Assembly: GCA_000431835.1 (NCBI GenBank)
Contig: HF987961.1
Span: 31,722-55,738, forward strand
DNA from: Succinatimonas sp. CAG:777
Lineage (GTDB): Bacteria; Pseudomonadota; Gammaproteobacteria; Enterobacterales; Succinivibrionaceae
DNA length: 24,017 nucleotides
Direction of reading: 5' to 3'
The position numbers and the translations under genes are program-made. This document shows positions 14,128 to 22,543 of this stretch, in pieces (position 1 is the first letter of the stretch; every line of letters starts with the position of its first letter). The notes under the pieces were generated by a model. It was not told the origin of the DNA and did not search any database. It saw only the letters and a program-made list of their open reading frames with translations.

Positions 14128-15642
14128 ATGTCATCATCAACAATTACTAGTGCTGGTGTAGGTTCAGGCACAGACTTTGAGAGCATTATTTCTGCGTCAG
14201 TATCTGCCAAGAAAAAGCTGTACGAGAAACGTACTACTACACGTAAGGGTGAAGCTGAGATCGAAAGAGACGGTCTTAATACCTTAAAGAGTGCTATGAG
14301 CACCTTTAAGGATGCTTGTGATAAGCTGACCGAAAAGAATTCGATGAATACTCATGCTATCACTACCACACAGAATAAAGACAATACCTGTTTTACCGTG
14401 ACAGGTGAATCTGACTGCTCTAATACTAACTTTGATTTGGCTGTAACACAGCTTGCAAAAGCTGAATCTGTGACTCAGCAGTTCAAGACTGCTGACGGTT
14501 TTAAGAACAGTTTCTCTGCAGGTAAAATCACCATCGATTTAGGTCCTGAGACCTATAAAGATGATAATGGTATTGAACAGACACGTGAGAGAACCTTCTC
14601 TGTGGATATTCAGGAAGGCGATACCTTAGAATTAATTCGTAAGCGCTTAAATCAGAACGATTATGATTTAAACGTTGGTTTAATTAAGACTGAAGACGGT
14701 TATTCTTTATCAATCACCTCAGGCTCAACCGGTAAAGATACCTCTAAGCTTAAGATCACTACAGAGTCTACAGATACAGCTGATCATGACTCATTAAACG
14801 TATTTAATTTCGATCCTAGTGCAGAAACTACTACCGAAACTGATGACAAAGGTATGGAACACAAGGTATCAGCGTCTGGCTCTAAGTGGTCTTATCAGGA
14901 AGGTAAAGATGCTTGGATTGAAGTTGATGGCCATAAGGTTACAAGCCATACCAACAAGTTTGATGACAATCAGGTATCAGGCTTAAACATCACTGTAAAT
15001 CAGTTAACTAAGGACTCTAACGGCAACTTTACGACCTACAATGTTGATGTTTCAACCGACGGTGATGCAGCTAAGAATAAGATGCAGGAATTCGTTGATG
15101 CATACAATAAATTGATGTCATCAATGGACACTCTGTATAAAAGAAACACTTATTCTGATGGTGAGAATCAGTACGATGGTGGTGACTTGGCTGGTGACTC
15201 TCAGTTAAAGTCAGTTCAGAATACTCTGCAGACCATGGTTGTAAGATTTACCAAAGAGAATACTGGTAAATCAATCTTTGACTGCGGTCTTGAGTACAAC
15301 AAGGATGGTACCCTATCTCTTGATTCTGATGCCTTCAAGAAGTCAATTGATAGCTCCTTTAACTCAGTCGTAAGCTTGTTTACAGATGAGGATGATGGCT
15401 TAATCAAGCAGTTATCTGATTACGTAAAAGAATACACTCAGACTGGCGGTGTCTTATCTGATCGTATTGATGAAGTACAAAGCGAAATCGATGATTGGGA
15501 GCAAAAGATCAGTGATAATGAAGAGAAGCTGGAGAAATATGAAGCTTCATTACGTACTAAGTACGGTAACCTTGACTCTTTGATGTCTGGCTACAATACA
15601 TCACTCTCATACATTTCATCAATTCTTTCAGGAAGCAAATAG
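14128..15642 (+). CDS. fliD: Flagellar filament cap protein FliD
   Basis: FliD (HAP2) forms the cap at the filament tip under which exported flagellin folds. The 504-residue product has the FliD layout: an N-terminal SAGVGSGTDFESIISASVSAKK (about 8-29) and the first helical part with LNTLKSAMSTFKD, then FDLAVTQLAKAESVTQQF (about 101-118). Beta-rich central domains follow, then the C-terminal part with VDAYNKLMSSMDTLYK (about 322-337), QLKSVQNTLQTMV, and a coiled coil (about 447-485) ending SYISSILSG. The ribosome site AGAGG lies 6 bases before the ATG. No fliS, fliT or flaG is adjacent, unlike in most genomes. Two flagellar-type promoter elements precede it. Confidence 0.92.
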   Translation: MSSSTITSAGVGSGTDFESIISASVSAKKKLYEKRTTTRKGEAEIERDGLNTLKSAMSTFKDACDKLTEKNSMNTHAITTTQNKDNTCFTVTGESDCSNTNFDLAVTQLAKAESVTQQFKTADGFKNSFSAGKITIDLGPETYKDDNGIEQTRERTFSVDIQEGDTLELIRKRLNQNDYDLNVGLIKTEDGYSLSITSGSTGKDTSKLKITTESTDTADHDSLNVFNFDPSAETTTETDDKGMEHKVSASGSKWSYQEGKDAWIEVDGHKVTSHTNKFDDNQVSGLNITVNQLTKDSNGNFTTYNVDVSTDGDAAKNKMQEFVDAYNKLMSSMDTLYKRNTYSDGENQYDGGDLAGDSQLKSVQNTLQTMVVRFTKENTGKSIFDCGLEYNKDGTLSLDSDAFKKSIDSSFNSVVSLFTDEDDGLIKQLSDYVKEYTQTGGVLSDRIDEVQSEIDDWEQKISDNEEKLEKYEASLRTKYGNLDSLMSGYNTSLSYISSILSGSK

Positions 15643-15664
15643 TTTCTCCTGAAGTATGTTTTTT

Positions 15665-15696
15665 AAAAGGCAGCCTTACAAAAGGTTGCCTTTTTT
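15665..15696 (+). terminator. Terminator of fliD
   Basis: AAGGCAGCCTT/AAGGTTGCCTT is an 11-bp stem (one G-U) followed by T6, 22 bases after the fliD stop. A further perfect 8-bp stem, TGAGATGA/TCATCTCA (15701-15724), lies just beyond. Confidence 0.9.
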
Positions 15697-15730
15697 CGTC
15701 TGAGATGAAATGAAAGTCATCTCATATACG

Positions 15731-15755
15731 AAAAAGCCCCGCATAGCGGGGCTTT
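15731..15755 (-). terminator. Terminator of the pgk-fba unit
   Basis: AAAGCCCCGC/GCGGGGCTTT is a perfect 10-bp GC-rich stem with a 3-base loop. On the minus strand it runs into TTTTT and ends fba 37 bases after its stop. Confidence 0.92.
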
Positions 15756-15792
15756 GATTAACATAATCTGACTTTACAGCCAAAAGTGTTAA

Positions 15793-16887
15793 TTAGAAAT
15801 CCTTATCTAAAGAACCTGCTGAACCTAAACGGTCAAAAGCTTCCTGTAGACGAGCGATCATAGACTCCTGACCCTTACGTAACCAAACACGTGGGTCGTA
15901 GAACTTCTTGTTAGGAACATCTGGATCGGTACCGTCGCCTAACTGAGCCTGTAAACGGTTCTCATTAGCCTTGTAGTAATGTAAGATACCATCCCATGTT
16001 GCCCACTGAGTATCGGTATCGATGTTCATCTTGATAACACCGTATGATACTGACTCACGGATCTCCTGCTCGGTTGAACCTGAACCACCGTGGAATACCA
16101 GGTTGATTGGCTTGTCGGTAGGAGTATTGAACTTCTCGTGAACATACTTCTGTGAATCACGTAAGATGGTAGGCTTTAACTTAACGTTACCTGGCTTGTA
16201 AACACCATGTACGTTACCGAATGAAGCAGCGATTGTGAAGTTAGGAGAAATCTTTGATAACTCCTCGTATGCATATGCTACGTCTTCTGGCTGAGTATAT
16301 AATGCTGACTCATCCTTATCTGAATTGTCAACGCCGTCTTCCTCACCACCGGTGCAGCCTAACTCTAACTCAAGAGTCATGCCGATCTTTGACATACGCT
16401 CTAAATACTTGCAGCAAAGAGCAACGTTATCCTTTAATGACTCTTCTGATAAGTCGATCATGTGTGATGAGAATAATGGCTCACCGTGCTCTGCGTAGTA
16501 CTTCTCACCAGCGTCTAATAGACCGTCGATCCATGGAAGTAACTTCTTAGCGCAGTGGTCAGTGTGAACAACAACAGGAACGCCGTAGTATTCAGCAACG
16601 TTACGTGCGTGTAATGCACCAGAGATAGCACCTAAAATAGCTGCACCCTGTGGACGGTCAACTTTTATACCCTTGCCAGCGATGAATGAAGCACCACCGT
16701 TAGAGAACTGTACCATAACTGGTGACTTAGCCTTGGCACCTGCCTCAATAACAGCATTGATTGAATCAGTACCAACGCAGTTTACTGAAGGGAATGCGAA
16801 ACCATTCTCACGAGCAAAAGCGAATAACTTCTGTAAATTCTCACCGGTAACAGCACCAGGCTTTACAATATCAAGAATCTTAGTCAT
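15793..16887 (-). CDS. fbaA: Class II fructose-bisphosphate aldolase
   Basis: This zinc enzyme interconverts fructose 1,6-bisphosphate with glyceraldehyde 3-phosphate and dihydroxyacetone phosphate in glycolysis and gluconeogenesis. The 364-residue product tracks E. coli FbaA: NCVGTDSINAV (36-46), QFSNGGASFIAGKG (60-73), HTDHCAKKLLPWIDG with the catalytic D110 and zinc ligand H111, ELELGCTGGEEDGV, ASFGNVHGVY with a zinc histidine, and NLVFHGGSGS with another. The start is ATG 16885-16887, matching the family N-terminus MTKILDIVKPG; a longer frame to 16962 runs through the intergenic hairpin and is rejected. It lies 85 bases after pgk, the pgk-fba order seen across gammaproteobacteria. Confidence 0.98.
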   Translation of the reverse strand: MTKILDIVKPGAVTGENLQKLFAFARENGFAFPSVNCVGTDSINAVIEAGAKAKSPVMVQFSNGGASFIAGKGIKVDRPQGAAILGAISGALHARNVAEYYGVPVVVHTDHCAKKLLPWIDGLLDAGEKYYAEHGEPLFSSHMIDLSEESLKDNVALCCKYLERMSKIGMTLELELGCTGGEEDGVDNSDKDESALYTQPEDVAYAYEELSKISPNFTIAASFGNVHGVYKPGNVKLKPTILRDSQKYVHEKFNTPTDKPINLVFHGGSGSTEQEIRESVSYGVIKMNIDTDTQWATWDGILHYYKANENRLQAQLGDGTDPDVPNKKFYDPRVWLRKGQESMIARLQEAFDRLGSAGSLDKDF

Positions 16888-16936
16888 AAGATTATCTACC
16901 TGTAAATTAAAATATGAATTAAAAAAATCTAAATTT

Positions 16937-16964
16937 AAATGCCAGCTACATAAGGCTGGCATTT
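16937..16964 (-). terminator. Stem-loop between pgk and fba
   Basis: AAATGCCAGC/GCTGGCATTT is a perfect 10-bp stem with an 8-base loop. On the minus strand it is followed by AAATTTAGATTTTTTT, so the T-run is displaced from the stem. It may act as a partial terminator or mRNA-stabilising element setting different pgk and fba levels. Confidence 0.55.
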
Positions 16965-16972
16965 ATGAGCAA

Positions 16973-18139
16973 TTATTCAGCAGCTCTCTTCTCTAGGATC
17001 TCAACTGCTGGTAACTTCTTACCCTCAACGAACTCAAGGAAAGCGCCACCACCGGTAGAGATGTAAGAAATCTTGTCAGTTACACCAAACTTCTGAATTG
17101 AGTTGATGGTATCACCACCACCTGCAACAGAGAAAGCATCTGAGTTAGCAATAGCATCAGCCATTGACTTGGTACCTGCAGCGAACTGATCGAACTCGAA
17201 TACACCAACAGGACCATTCCATAGGATGGTCTTTGCGTTCTTGATAACTTCGTTGATGTTAGCCATTGACTTAGGACCTAAATCGAAGATCATATCGTCG
17301 TCAGCAACATCCTTTAAGTCCTTAGTAACAGCTGGAGTCTTCTCATCGAACTCTTTACCAACTACTACGTCAACGAACTCAGGAATGTGAGTCTTAGAAG
17401 CTAAATCCTTGGCAGTGTCGATTAAATCGTTCTCGCATAGAGACTTACCAACTTTGTGACCTGCAGCTGCAATGAAGGTGTTAGCAATACCACCACCAAC
17501 GATTAACTGATCGCAAACCTTTAATAGGCTGTTTAATACAGGTAACTTGGTTGAAACCTTAGAACCACCAACGATAGCAACCATAGGACGAGCAGGATTA
17601 TCCATTGCCTTACCTAAAGCTTCTAACTCTGCAGCTAATAGAGGACCTGCACATGCTACTGGAGCAAACTGAGCTACACCGTAAGTTGTAGCCTGTGCAC
17701 GGTGAGCAGTACCGAAAGCATCCATTACGAATACGTCGCATAATGCAGCGTACTTCTTTGATAGGTCTTCAGCGTTCTTCTTCTCACCCTTGTTGAAACG
17801 GCAGTTCTCAAGAACAACTACTTCACCTTCGTTAACTTCAACGCCGTCTAAGTAATCTTTCTCTAAACGAACTTTTACACCATTAAGCTTGGTTGCAATG
17901 TAATCTGCAACAGGCTTTAATGAGAACTCCTCAGCATAAACACCTTCCTCTGGACGGCCTAAGTGAGAAATTACCATTACCTTAGCGCCCTTCTCAAGAG
18001 CTAACTTAATTGTAGGTAATGTAGCCATAATACGCTTGTCTGATGCAACCTTGCCATCCTTTAAAGGCACGTTAAGATCTGCACGGATAAGTACACGCTT
18101 GCCCTTTAAATCAAGGTCGGCCATCTTTAAAATTGCCAT
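16973..18139 (-). CDS. pgk: Phosphoglycerate kinase
   Basis: PGK makes ATP from 1,3-bisphosphoglycerate in glycolysis. The 388-residue product has the family landmarks: MADLDLKGKRVLIRADLNVP (6-25), MVISHLGRP, VVVLENCRFNKGEKKN, FVMDAFGTAHRAQATTYG, AGPLLAAEL, VAIVGGSKVSTKL, LWNGPVGVFEF, and the nucleotide-loop AGGGDT followed by YISTGGGAFLEF. AGAGGA lies 9 bases before the ATG. It is the first gene of a pgk-fba unit with its own promoter at 18203-18230. The tkt terminator lies upstream at 18372-18407. The epd gene usually preceding pgk is missing. Confidence 0.98.
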   Translation of the reverse strand: MAILKMADLDLKGKRVLIRADLNVPLKDGKVASDKRIMATLPTIKLALEKGAKVMVISHLGRPEEGVYAEEFSLKPVADYIATKLNGVKVRLEKDYLDGVEVNEGEVVVLENCRFNKGEKKNAEDLSKKYAALCDVFVMDAFGTAHRAQATTYGVAQFAPVACAGPLLAAELEALGKAMDNPARPMVAIVGGSKVSTKLPVLNSLLKVCDQLIVGGGIANTFIAAAGHKVGKSLCENDLIDTAKDLASKTHIPEFVDVVVGKEFDEKTPAVTKDLKDVADDDMIFDLGPKSMANINEVIKNAKTILWNGPVGVFEFDQFAAGTKSMADAIANSDAFSVAGGGDTINSIQKFGVTDKISYISTGGGAFLEFVEGKKLPAVEILEKRAAE

Positions 18140-18202
18140 AGTTCGTTTTCCTCTTATAAAATCGTCTTTGTTAGACTTAAACTAAGCTTTTAACAACTTT
18201 TA

Positions 18203-18230
18203 ATTTTATCACATGTTAAAAACTTTTCAA
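18203..18230 (-). promoter_or_regulatory. pgk promoter
   Basis: On the minus strand TTGAAA (18225-18230) and TAAAAT (18203-18208) are 16 bases apart, about 65 bases before the pgk start. Its spacer holds one arm of the inverted repeat at 18208-18280. Confidence 0.62.
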
Positions 18231-18280
18231 TTTTTACTGTCGATTTTTGGTAATTTTGAAACATATTTTCAACATGTGAT
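18208..18280. repeat. Spaced inverted repeat flanking the pgk promoter
   Basis: ATCACATGTT (18208-18217) and AACATGTGAT (18271-18280) are perfect 10-bp inverted copies, 53 bases apart. Their centres are 63 bp apart, about six helical turns. A separate palindrome TTGAAA-CATAT-TTTCAA (18256-18272) abuts the distal arm. The arrangement suggests paired operators, but no regulator can be named. Confidence 0.45.
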
Positions 18281-18371
18281 TTTAAGGTACATTTTATGAT
18301 TGTGCTTTATGTCAAAAGTAAAACTCATCTGTGCAAAAATTTAAGCCTTTTTAGGTTAAATTTTGGGCAAT

Positions 18372-18407
18372 AAAAAGGCTGGACCACTCATCATGGTTAC
18401 CAGCCTT
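18372..18407 (-). terminator. Terminator of tkt
   Basis: On the minus strand AAGGCTGG...CCAGCCTT (8 bp) encloses an inner ACCA/TGGT stem, followed by TTTATT, 34 bases after the tkt stop. A second AT-rich hairpin follows at about 18336-18366, ending in TTTTT. Confidence 0.82.
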
Positions 18408-18441
18408 AATTAAACTAATTAGCTTTTAAAAGTATCGGTTA

Positions 18442-20442
18442 TTACTTGATAACTTTCTTAGCAGCAGCTACCACGTTCTCAACTGAGAAGCCGTACTTCT
18501 TGAACAGCTGAGCAGCTGGAGCTGATGCGCCGTAGTGGTCTAAGCATACGGTTGTACCATCTAAACCAACATACTTGAACCAGGTTGTTGACATAGCAGC
18601 TTCAACAGCAACACGAGCACGAACTGCCTTTGGAAGAACAGACTCTTTGTACTCTTCAGACTGACGGTCAAATACGTCGGTGCTTGGCATTGAAACAACA
18701 CGTGCCTTCTTGCCTTCCTTTGCTAACTCTTCAGCTGCATGGAATGCTAAAGCAACCTCAGAACCTGTTGCCATTAAGATTACATCAGGAGTGCCATCAC
18801 AATCCTTTAATACGTAACCGCCCTTAGCGATGTTATCAACCTGCTCCTGAGTACGTGGCATCTGCTCTAAGGTCTGACGAGACAGGATGATTGCGCTAGG
18901 ACCATCCTGACGCTCAATCATATTTGCCCATGCAGCACCTGACTCAACCATATCACATGGACGCCACTCATCGAAGTTAGGTAAAATACGTAATGAAGCG
19001 ATCTGCTCGATAGGCTCGTGGGTAGGACCATCCTCACCAACACCGATAGAATCGTGAGTGAATACGAATAATGTTGGGATCTTCATTAAAGCTGCCATAC
19101 GCAGTGCGTTCTTTGCGTAGTCTGAGAAGATTAAGAAGGTGCCACCATAAGGACGGAAGCCACCATGTAACACCATACCGTTCATAGCAGCGCACATTGC
19201 GAACTCACGAACACCCCAGTGGATGTAGTTACCATCTAAGTGACCTGGTAAGATTTCCTTAGATTCTTTGTTCATGGTTAAGTTTGATGGAGCTAAGTCA
19301 GCTGAACCGCCAACTAACTCTGGTAGTAATGAACCGAAGAAGTCAAGAGCAATCTGACCTGCCTTACGGGTTGCAACCTTAGGATCTTCATTATGCTGTA
19401 ATGAATCAACCCAAGCCTTTGCCTTAGCCTTGAAATCGACTGGTAACTTACCTGAAATACGACGCTCGAACTCTGAAGCTAACTCAGGGTACTGAGCCTT
19501 GTATTTAGCAAATAATGAATTCCAGTCACCTTCTAACTTAGCGCCATTCTCGGTAGCATCCCACTCTTTGTAGATCTCTGAAGGGATCTCGAATGGACCA
19601 TACTTCCAACCTAAAGCAGCCTTAGTTGCAGCGATTTCTTCATCACCTAAAGGAGCACCGTGTGATGCTGCTGTACCTGCTTTCTTAGGAGAACCAAAGC
19701 CGATGGTGGTAGGACAAATAATGATTGATGGACGATCAGTATCAGCCTTAGCTAATTCGATGGCAGCACGAACCTGCTCACCGTCGTTACCATTCTTAAC
19801 TTCGATTACCTGCCAGCCGTAGCCTTCAAAACGCTTCTTGGTATCATCAGCGAACCAGCCCTTTACAGAACCGTCAATCGAAATACCGTTTGAATCATAT
19901 AATGCAATCAGTTTTCCTAAACCTAAAGTACCTGCTAATGAACATGCTTCATGAGAAATACCTTCCATTAAGCAGCCATCGCCCATGAATACATAGGTGT
20001 AGTGATCAACGATATCAAAACCGTCACGGTTGAATTCGCCTGCTAACATACGCTCAGCCATTGCCATACCAACAGCATTAGCTAAACCCATGCCTAAAGG
20101 ACCTGTGGTAGTCTCAACACCTGGAACCTCACCATGCTCTGGGTGACCTGGAGTCTTTGAACCTAACTGACGGAAATTCTTTAAATCGTCAATTGATAAA
20201 TCATAGCCAGTTAAGTGAAGCAGAGAATAGATAAGCATTGAAGCGTGACCGTTTGATAGAACGAAACGATCGCGGTTTGCCCAGTTAGGGTTCTTTGGAT
20301 TGTGGTGTAAGAAACCTCTCCATAATGCCTCTGCCATATCAGCCATACCCATAGGTGCACCAGGATGACCTGACTTAGCCTTCTGAACACCGTCCATGCT
20401 TAATGCACGTAGAGCATTAGCTAATTCTCTGTAATTTGCCAT
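18442..20442 (-). CDS. tkt: Transketolase
   Basis: Transketolase moves two-carbon ketol units between sugar phosphates in the non-oxidative pentose phosphate pathway, using thiamine diphosphate and a divalent metal. The 666-residue product is the usual length and matches E. coli numbering at key sites: H26 in SGHPGAPMG, H66 in SNGHASML, GPLGMGLANAVG (114-125), the cofactor motif G154-D-G with N185, FVFTHDSIGVGEDGPTHEP in the pyrimidine domain, and an intact C-terminal domain. GAGGAG lies 5 bases before the ATG. It starts 23 bases after the YdgA-like gene, so the two are probably one transcript. It lies near pgk-fba as in relatives, but as a separate unit. Confidence 0.98.
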   Translation of the reverse strand: MANYRELANALRALSMDGVQKAKSGHPGAPMGMADMAEALWRGFLHHNPKNPNWANRDRFVLSNGHASMLIYSLLHLTGYDLSIDDLKNFRQLGSKTPGHPEHGEVPGVETTTGPLGMGLANAVGMAMAERMLAGEFNRDGFDIVDHYTYVFMGDGCLMEGISHEACSLAGTLGLGKLIALYDSNGISIDGSVKGWFADDTKKRFEGYGWQVIEVKNGNDGEQVRAAIELAKADTDRPSIIICPTTIGFGSPKKAGTAASHGAPLGDEEIAATKAALGWKYGPFEIPSEIYKEWDATENGAKLEGDWNSLFAKYKAQYPELASEFERRISGKLPVDFKAKAKAWVDSLQHNEDPKVATRKAGQIALDFFGSLLPELVGGSADLAPSNLTMNKESKEILPGHLDGNYIHWGVREFAMCAAMNGMVLHGGFRPYGGTFLIFSDYAKNALRMAALMKIPTLFVFTHDSIGVGEDGPTHEPIEQIASLRILPNFDEWRPCDMVESGAAWANMIERQDGPSAIILSRQTLEQMPRTQEQVDNIAKGGYVLKDCDGTPDVILMATGSEVALAFHAAEELAKEGKKARVVSMPSTDVFDRQSEEYKESVLPKAVRARVAVEAAMSTTWFKYVGLDGTTVCLDHYGASAPAAQLFKKYGFSVENVVAAAKKVIK

Positions 20443-20465
20443 AAAAACTCCTCAGAAATAAGAAA

Positions 20466-21695
20466 TCAAAAAACTTGTCCACTAAAAAAAAGCTTGCCCT
20501 TGTCGATGGTAATTTCTGTTACCAGAGAATCCTTGTCCTCTCCTAACATTCGGCCACCTACTTTCTTGACAAACTCATGACCAAAATCATTCATATGATC
20601 GAACTTGACATCAAACTTTCCTTTAACTGATGCCAAATTCTTAGATATACCATCTTCAGACTTTGGAGCTAAAACCTCACCCTTTGCAGTGGCTCTGTAA
20701 ATTAACTTGCCACTTTCGGTATCCTGATTGACATTAAACGAAGAGTCAATAACTGTTGCCTGTAAATAGTCTTTATTAGTAAAGCTATTTAAAGAGTTTG
20801 GATTCAACACCACGTCAGTCCAGGATTTCAGTTTCTTCGCCATCAGGTAAGAACTTAAATTCTTAATTTTTCCCTTCACCATGCCAACACCTGATCTAGT
20901 ATCAGCAATGGAGACTACATCAATATCAAAGTCTCCTGTAGAGCGAACTTTTGGAACCTTAAGTTCTACATCAAAACTTTTTAACTGCCCTAAAAACTCA
21001 TCATCAATTACAAGACCACTTGCATATAATCTTGCATTCTTAGGGATCTGAAATCTGTCACCTTCTGTATAAGAGCTTAAAAAGAAAATCTTATCAGCGC
21101 TCAAGCCGGGGATATACAGATTTCTGCATTCAACAGCTAACAGAAGTTGTCGTAAAAAATTGCGACTGAATAAAAAGTGCACATCAAGATCTGGTGTCAT
21201 GCCATGAATATCTTTTAGAACACCTATATCCTTTACGTATTTTGTGTACTTACCTTTTACATCAGCTTCTAAGCTAATTGCAAAAGGTAACAGACGCACA
21301 TGCATTCTACCTTTTGCGGTACTTTTTTCATCTAAGATCATCTTTCTTACAAAAAGACGCTCGATGACCTTATTGAAATCAAAATCAGCATCCATGGTTA
21401 AAAAGCCATGATTGATTTTTACAGGAACATCATAAACTTTATCTGTTCCAGCAAAATTTATCTCTACAAAACCTCTCTGTGAAAACAGATCCATTTGTTT
21501 GGGTATATATCTTAGGGAAATTTTGTAGAGAAAAACTCCAGACTGGAATTTACTGTACAGAAGTTTATTACACCGTCGCAGTGCCACTTCCATACCTGTT
21601 TGCGAGTACGAAGAAACAATCGCTACACCTGATATCCAAACTCCGAGGATAAAAGCCATCAGAGCTAAACAACATGCCGCAAACTTTTTCTTCAT
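20466..21695 (-). CDS. Membrane-anchored DUF945/YdgA-like protein
   Basis: The 409-residue product has one N-terminal hydrophobic segment (about 5-28) after three lysines, with no lipobox, so it is probably anchored in the inner membrane with the rest in the periplasm. The remainder looks beta-rich. Features resembling the YdgA/YihF (DUF945) family are the F-x-S-G-V-F-L-Y stretch at about 50, VKINHGFLTMD (about 91-102, compare the family's VDHGPFPL), and the C-terminal TIDKGKLFFSGQVF, like family endings of the type NGQITLNGQ. Overall similarity is weak, so the assignment is tentative. The family function is unknown. The gene lies between the tal terminator and tkt, 23 bases upstream of tkt, which suggests they are co-transcribed. 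The ribosome site is weak. Confidence 0.6.
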   Translation of the reverse strand: MKKKFAACCLALMAFILGVWISGVAIVSSYSQTGMEVALRRCNKLLYSKFQSGVFLYKISLRYIPKQMDLFSQRGFVEINFAGTDKVYDVPVKINHGFLTMDADFDFNKVIERLFVRKMILDEKSTAKGRMHVRLLPFAISLEADVKGKYTKYVKDIGVLKDIHGMTPDLDVHFLFSRNFLRQLLLAVECRNLYIPGLSADKIFFLSSYTEGDRFQIPKNARLYASGLVIDDEFLGQLKSFDVELKVPKVRSTGDFDIDVVSIADTRSGVGMVKGKIKNLSSYLMAKKLKSWTDVVLNPNSLNSFTNKDYLQATVIDSSFNVNQDTESGKLIYRATAKGEVLAPKSEDGISKNLASVKGKFDVKFDHMNDFGHEFVKKVGGRMLGEDKDSLVTEITIDKGKLFFSGQVF

Positions 21696-21770
21696 TAATA
21701 AAAGCCTAAATTATTCATTGTGGGCTTAATTTTACCCAACAAGCAGACTTAAAACAACAAATAAGGCAAC

Positions 21771-21796
21771 AAAAAATGTCGACCTTGTGGTCGACA
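21771..21796 (-). terminator. Terminator of tal
   Basis: On the minus strand TGTCGACC/GGTCGACA is a perfect 8-bp stem with loop ACAA, followed by TTTTTT, 10 bases after the tal stop. The YdgA-like gene downstream therefore needs its own promoter in 21696-21770, or read-through. Confidence 0.92.
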
Positions 21797-21806
21797 CTTT
21801 GTTTAA

Positions 21807-22457
21807 TTAACCAAACACTTTCTTGTAGTCAGCCTGGAATTTAGCGATACCCTGATCGGTTAATGGATGGTGGATCATAGTTTCGATAACCTTGTAAGGA
21901 ACAGTTGCAATATCAGCACCTGCTAGAGCGCACTGTAATACATGGATTGGGTTACGTACAGAAGCGCAGATGATCTGTGCATCGATATTGTTGATTGAGA
22001 ACATGTCAGAAATAGTACGGATTAAGTCTAAGCCGTCTTCTGAAATATCGTCTAAACGACCGATAAATGGTGAAACGTAAGTAGCACCTGCACGTGCAGC
22101 TAATAAAGCCTGGTTAGCAGAGAAGATTAAGGTGATGTTGGTCTTAATGCCTTCTTTCTTACACTGATGACAAGCCTTTAAGCCTTCAGCTGTCATAGGG
22201 ATCTTTACAACCATGTTTGGATGGATAGCAGCAATCTCACGAGCTTCTTTCATCATTCCTTCAAAGTCTAAGGTTGTAGGCTTAACTTCACCTGAGATAG
22301 GACCATCAACAATTGAAGTAATTTCCTTGATAACCTCTTTGAAATCCAAGCCTTCTTTAGCAATTAAAGATGGATTGGTGGTTACACCACAAATAACACC
22401 TAAGTCATTAGCCTTGCGAATGTCTTCTACATTTGCTGTGTCAATAAAAAAGCGCAT
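21807..22457 (-). CDS. tal: Short-form transaldolase (TalC/FSA family)
   Basis: The 216-residue product belongs to the small MipB/TalC family that includes transaldolase and fructose-6-phosphate aldolase. It has FIDTANVEDIRKAND (4-18), GVTTNPSLIAKEG (24-36), the Schiff-base K85 in VVKIPMT, TLIFSANQALLAARAGATYVSPFIGR (about 109-134), and PLTDQGIAKF near the end. Two residues separate the activities: E. coli FSA has Gln59 and Tyr131, while transaldolases have Glu and Phe. Here they are E57 and F131, so transaldolase is favoured. It resembles Bacillus-type enzymes more than the 317-residue TalB typical of gammaproteobacteria. AAAGGAG lies 5 bases before the ATG. It is a single gene with its own terminator, encoding the partner activity of tkt. 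Confidence 0.93.
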   Translation of the reverse strand: MRFFIDTANVEDIRKANDLGVICGVTTNPSLIAKEGLDFKEVIKEITSIVDGPISGEVKPTTLDFEGMMKEAREIAAIHPNMVVKIPMTAEGLKACHQCKKEGIKTNITLIFSANQALLAARAGATYVSPFIGRLDDISEDGLDLIRTISDMFSINNIDAQIICASVRNPIHVLQCALAGADIATVPYKVIETMIHHPLTDQGIAKFQADYKKVFG

Positions 22458-22527
22458 GGTATCTCCTTTGCAGATTTTATCTATTACTTGAAAACTTTTT
22501 ATGTTTTAATTGTAGCTCAAAACCACT

Positions 22528-22543
22528 CCGCAAACGTTTACAT
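22528..22543. promoter_or_regulatory. LacI-family (PurR-like) operator upstream of tal
   Basis: CCGCAAACGTTTACAT is a near-palindrome centred on a CG step and close to the PurR consensus ACGCAAACGTTTGCGT; other LacI-family sites share the AAACGTTT core. A -10-like TACAAT for tal (minus, 22509-22514) would place the site over the -35 position, a typical repressing position. Confidence 0.5.

Noticed and set aside
16254..16996. Plus-strand open frames antisense to fba
   Set aside because: They overlap a full-length, strongly conserved aldolase and its 5' spacer, have no ribosome sites and encode no recognisable protein.
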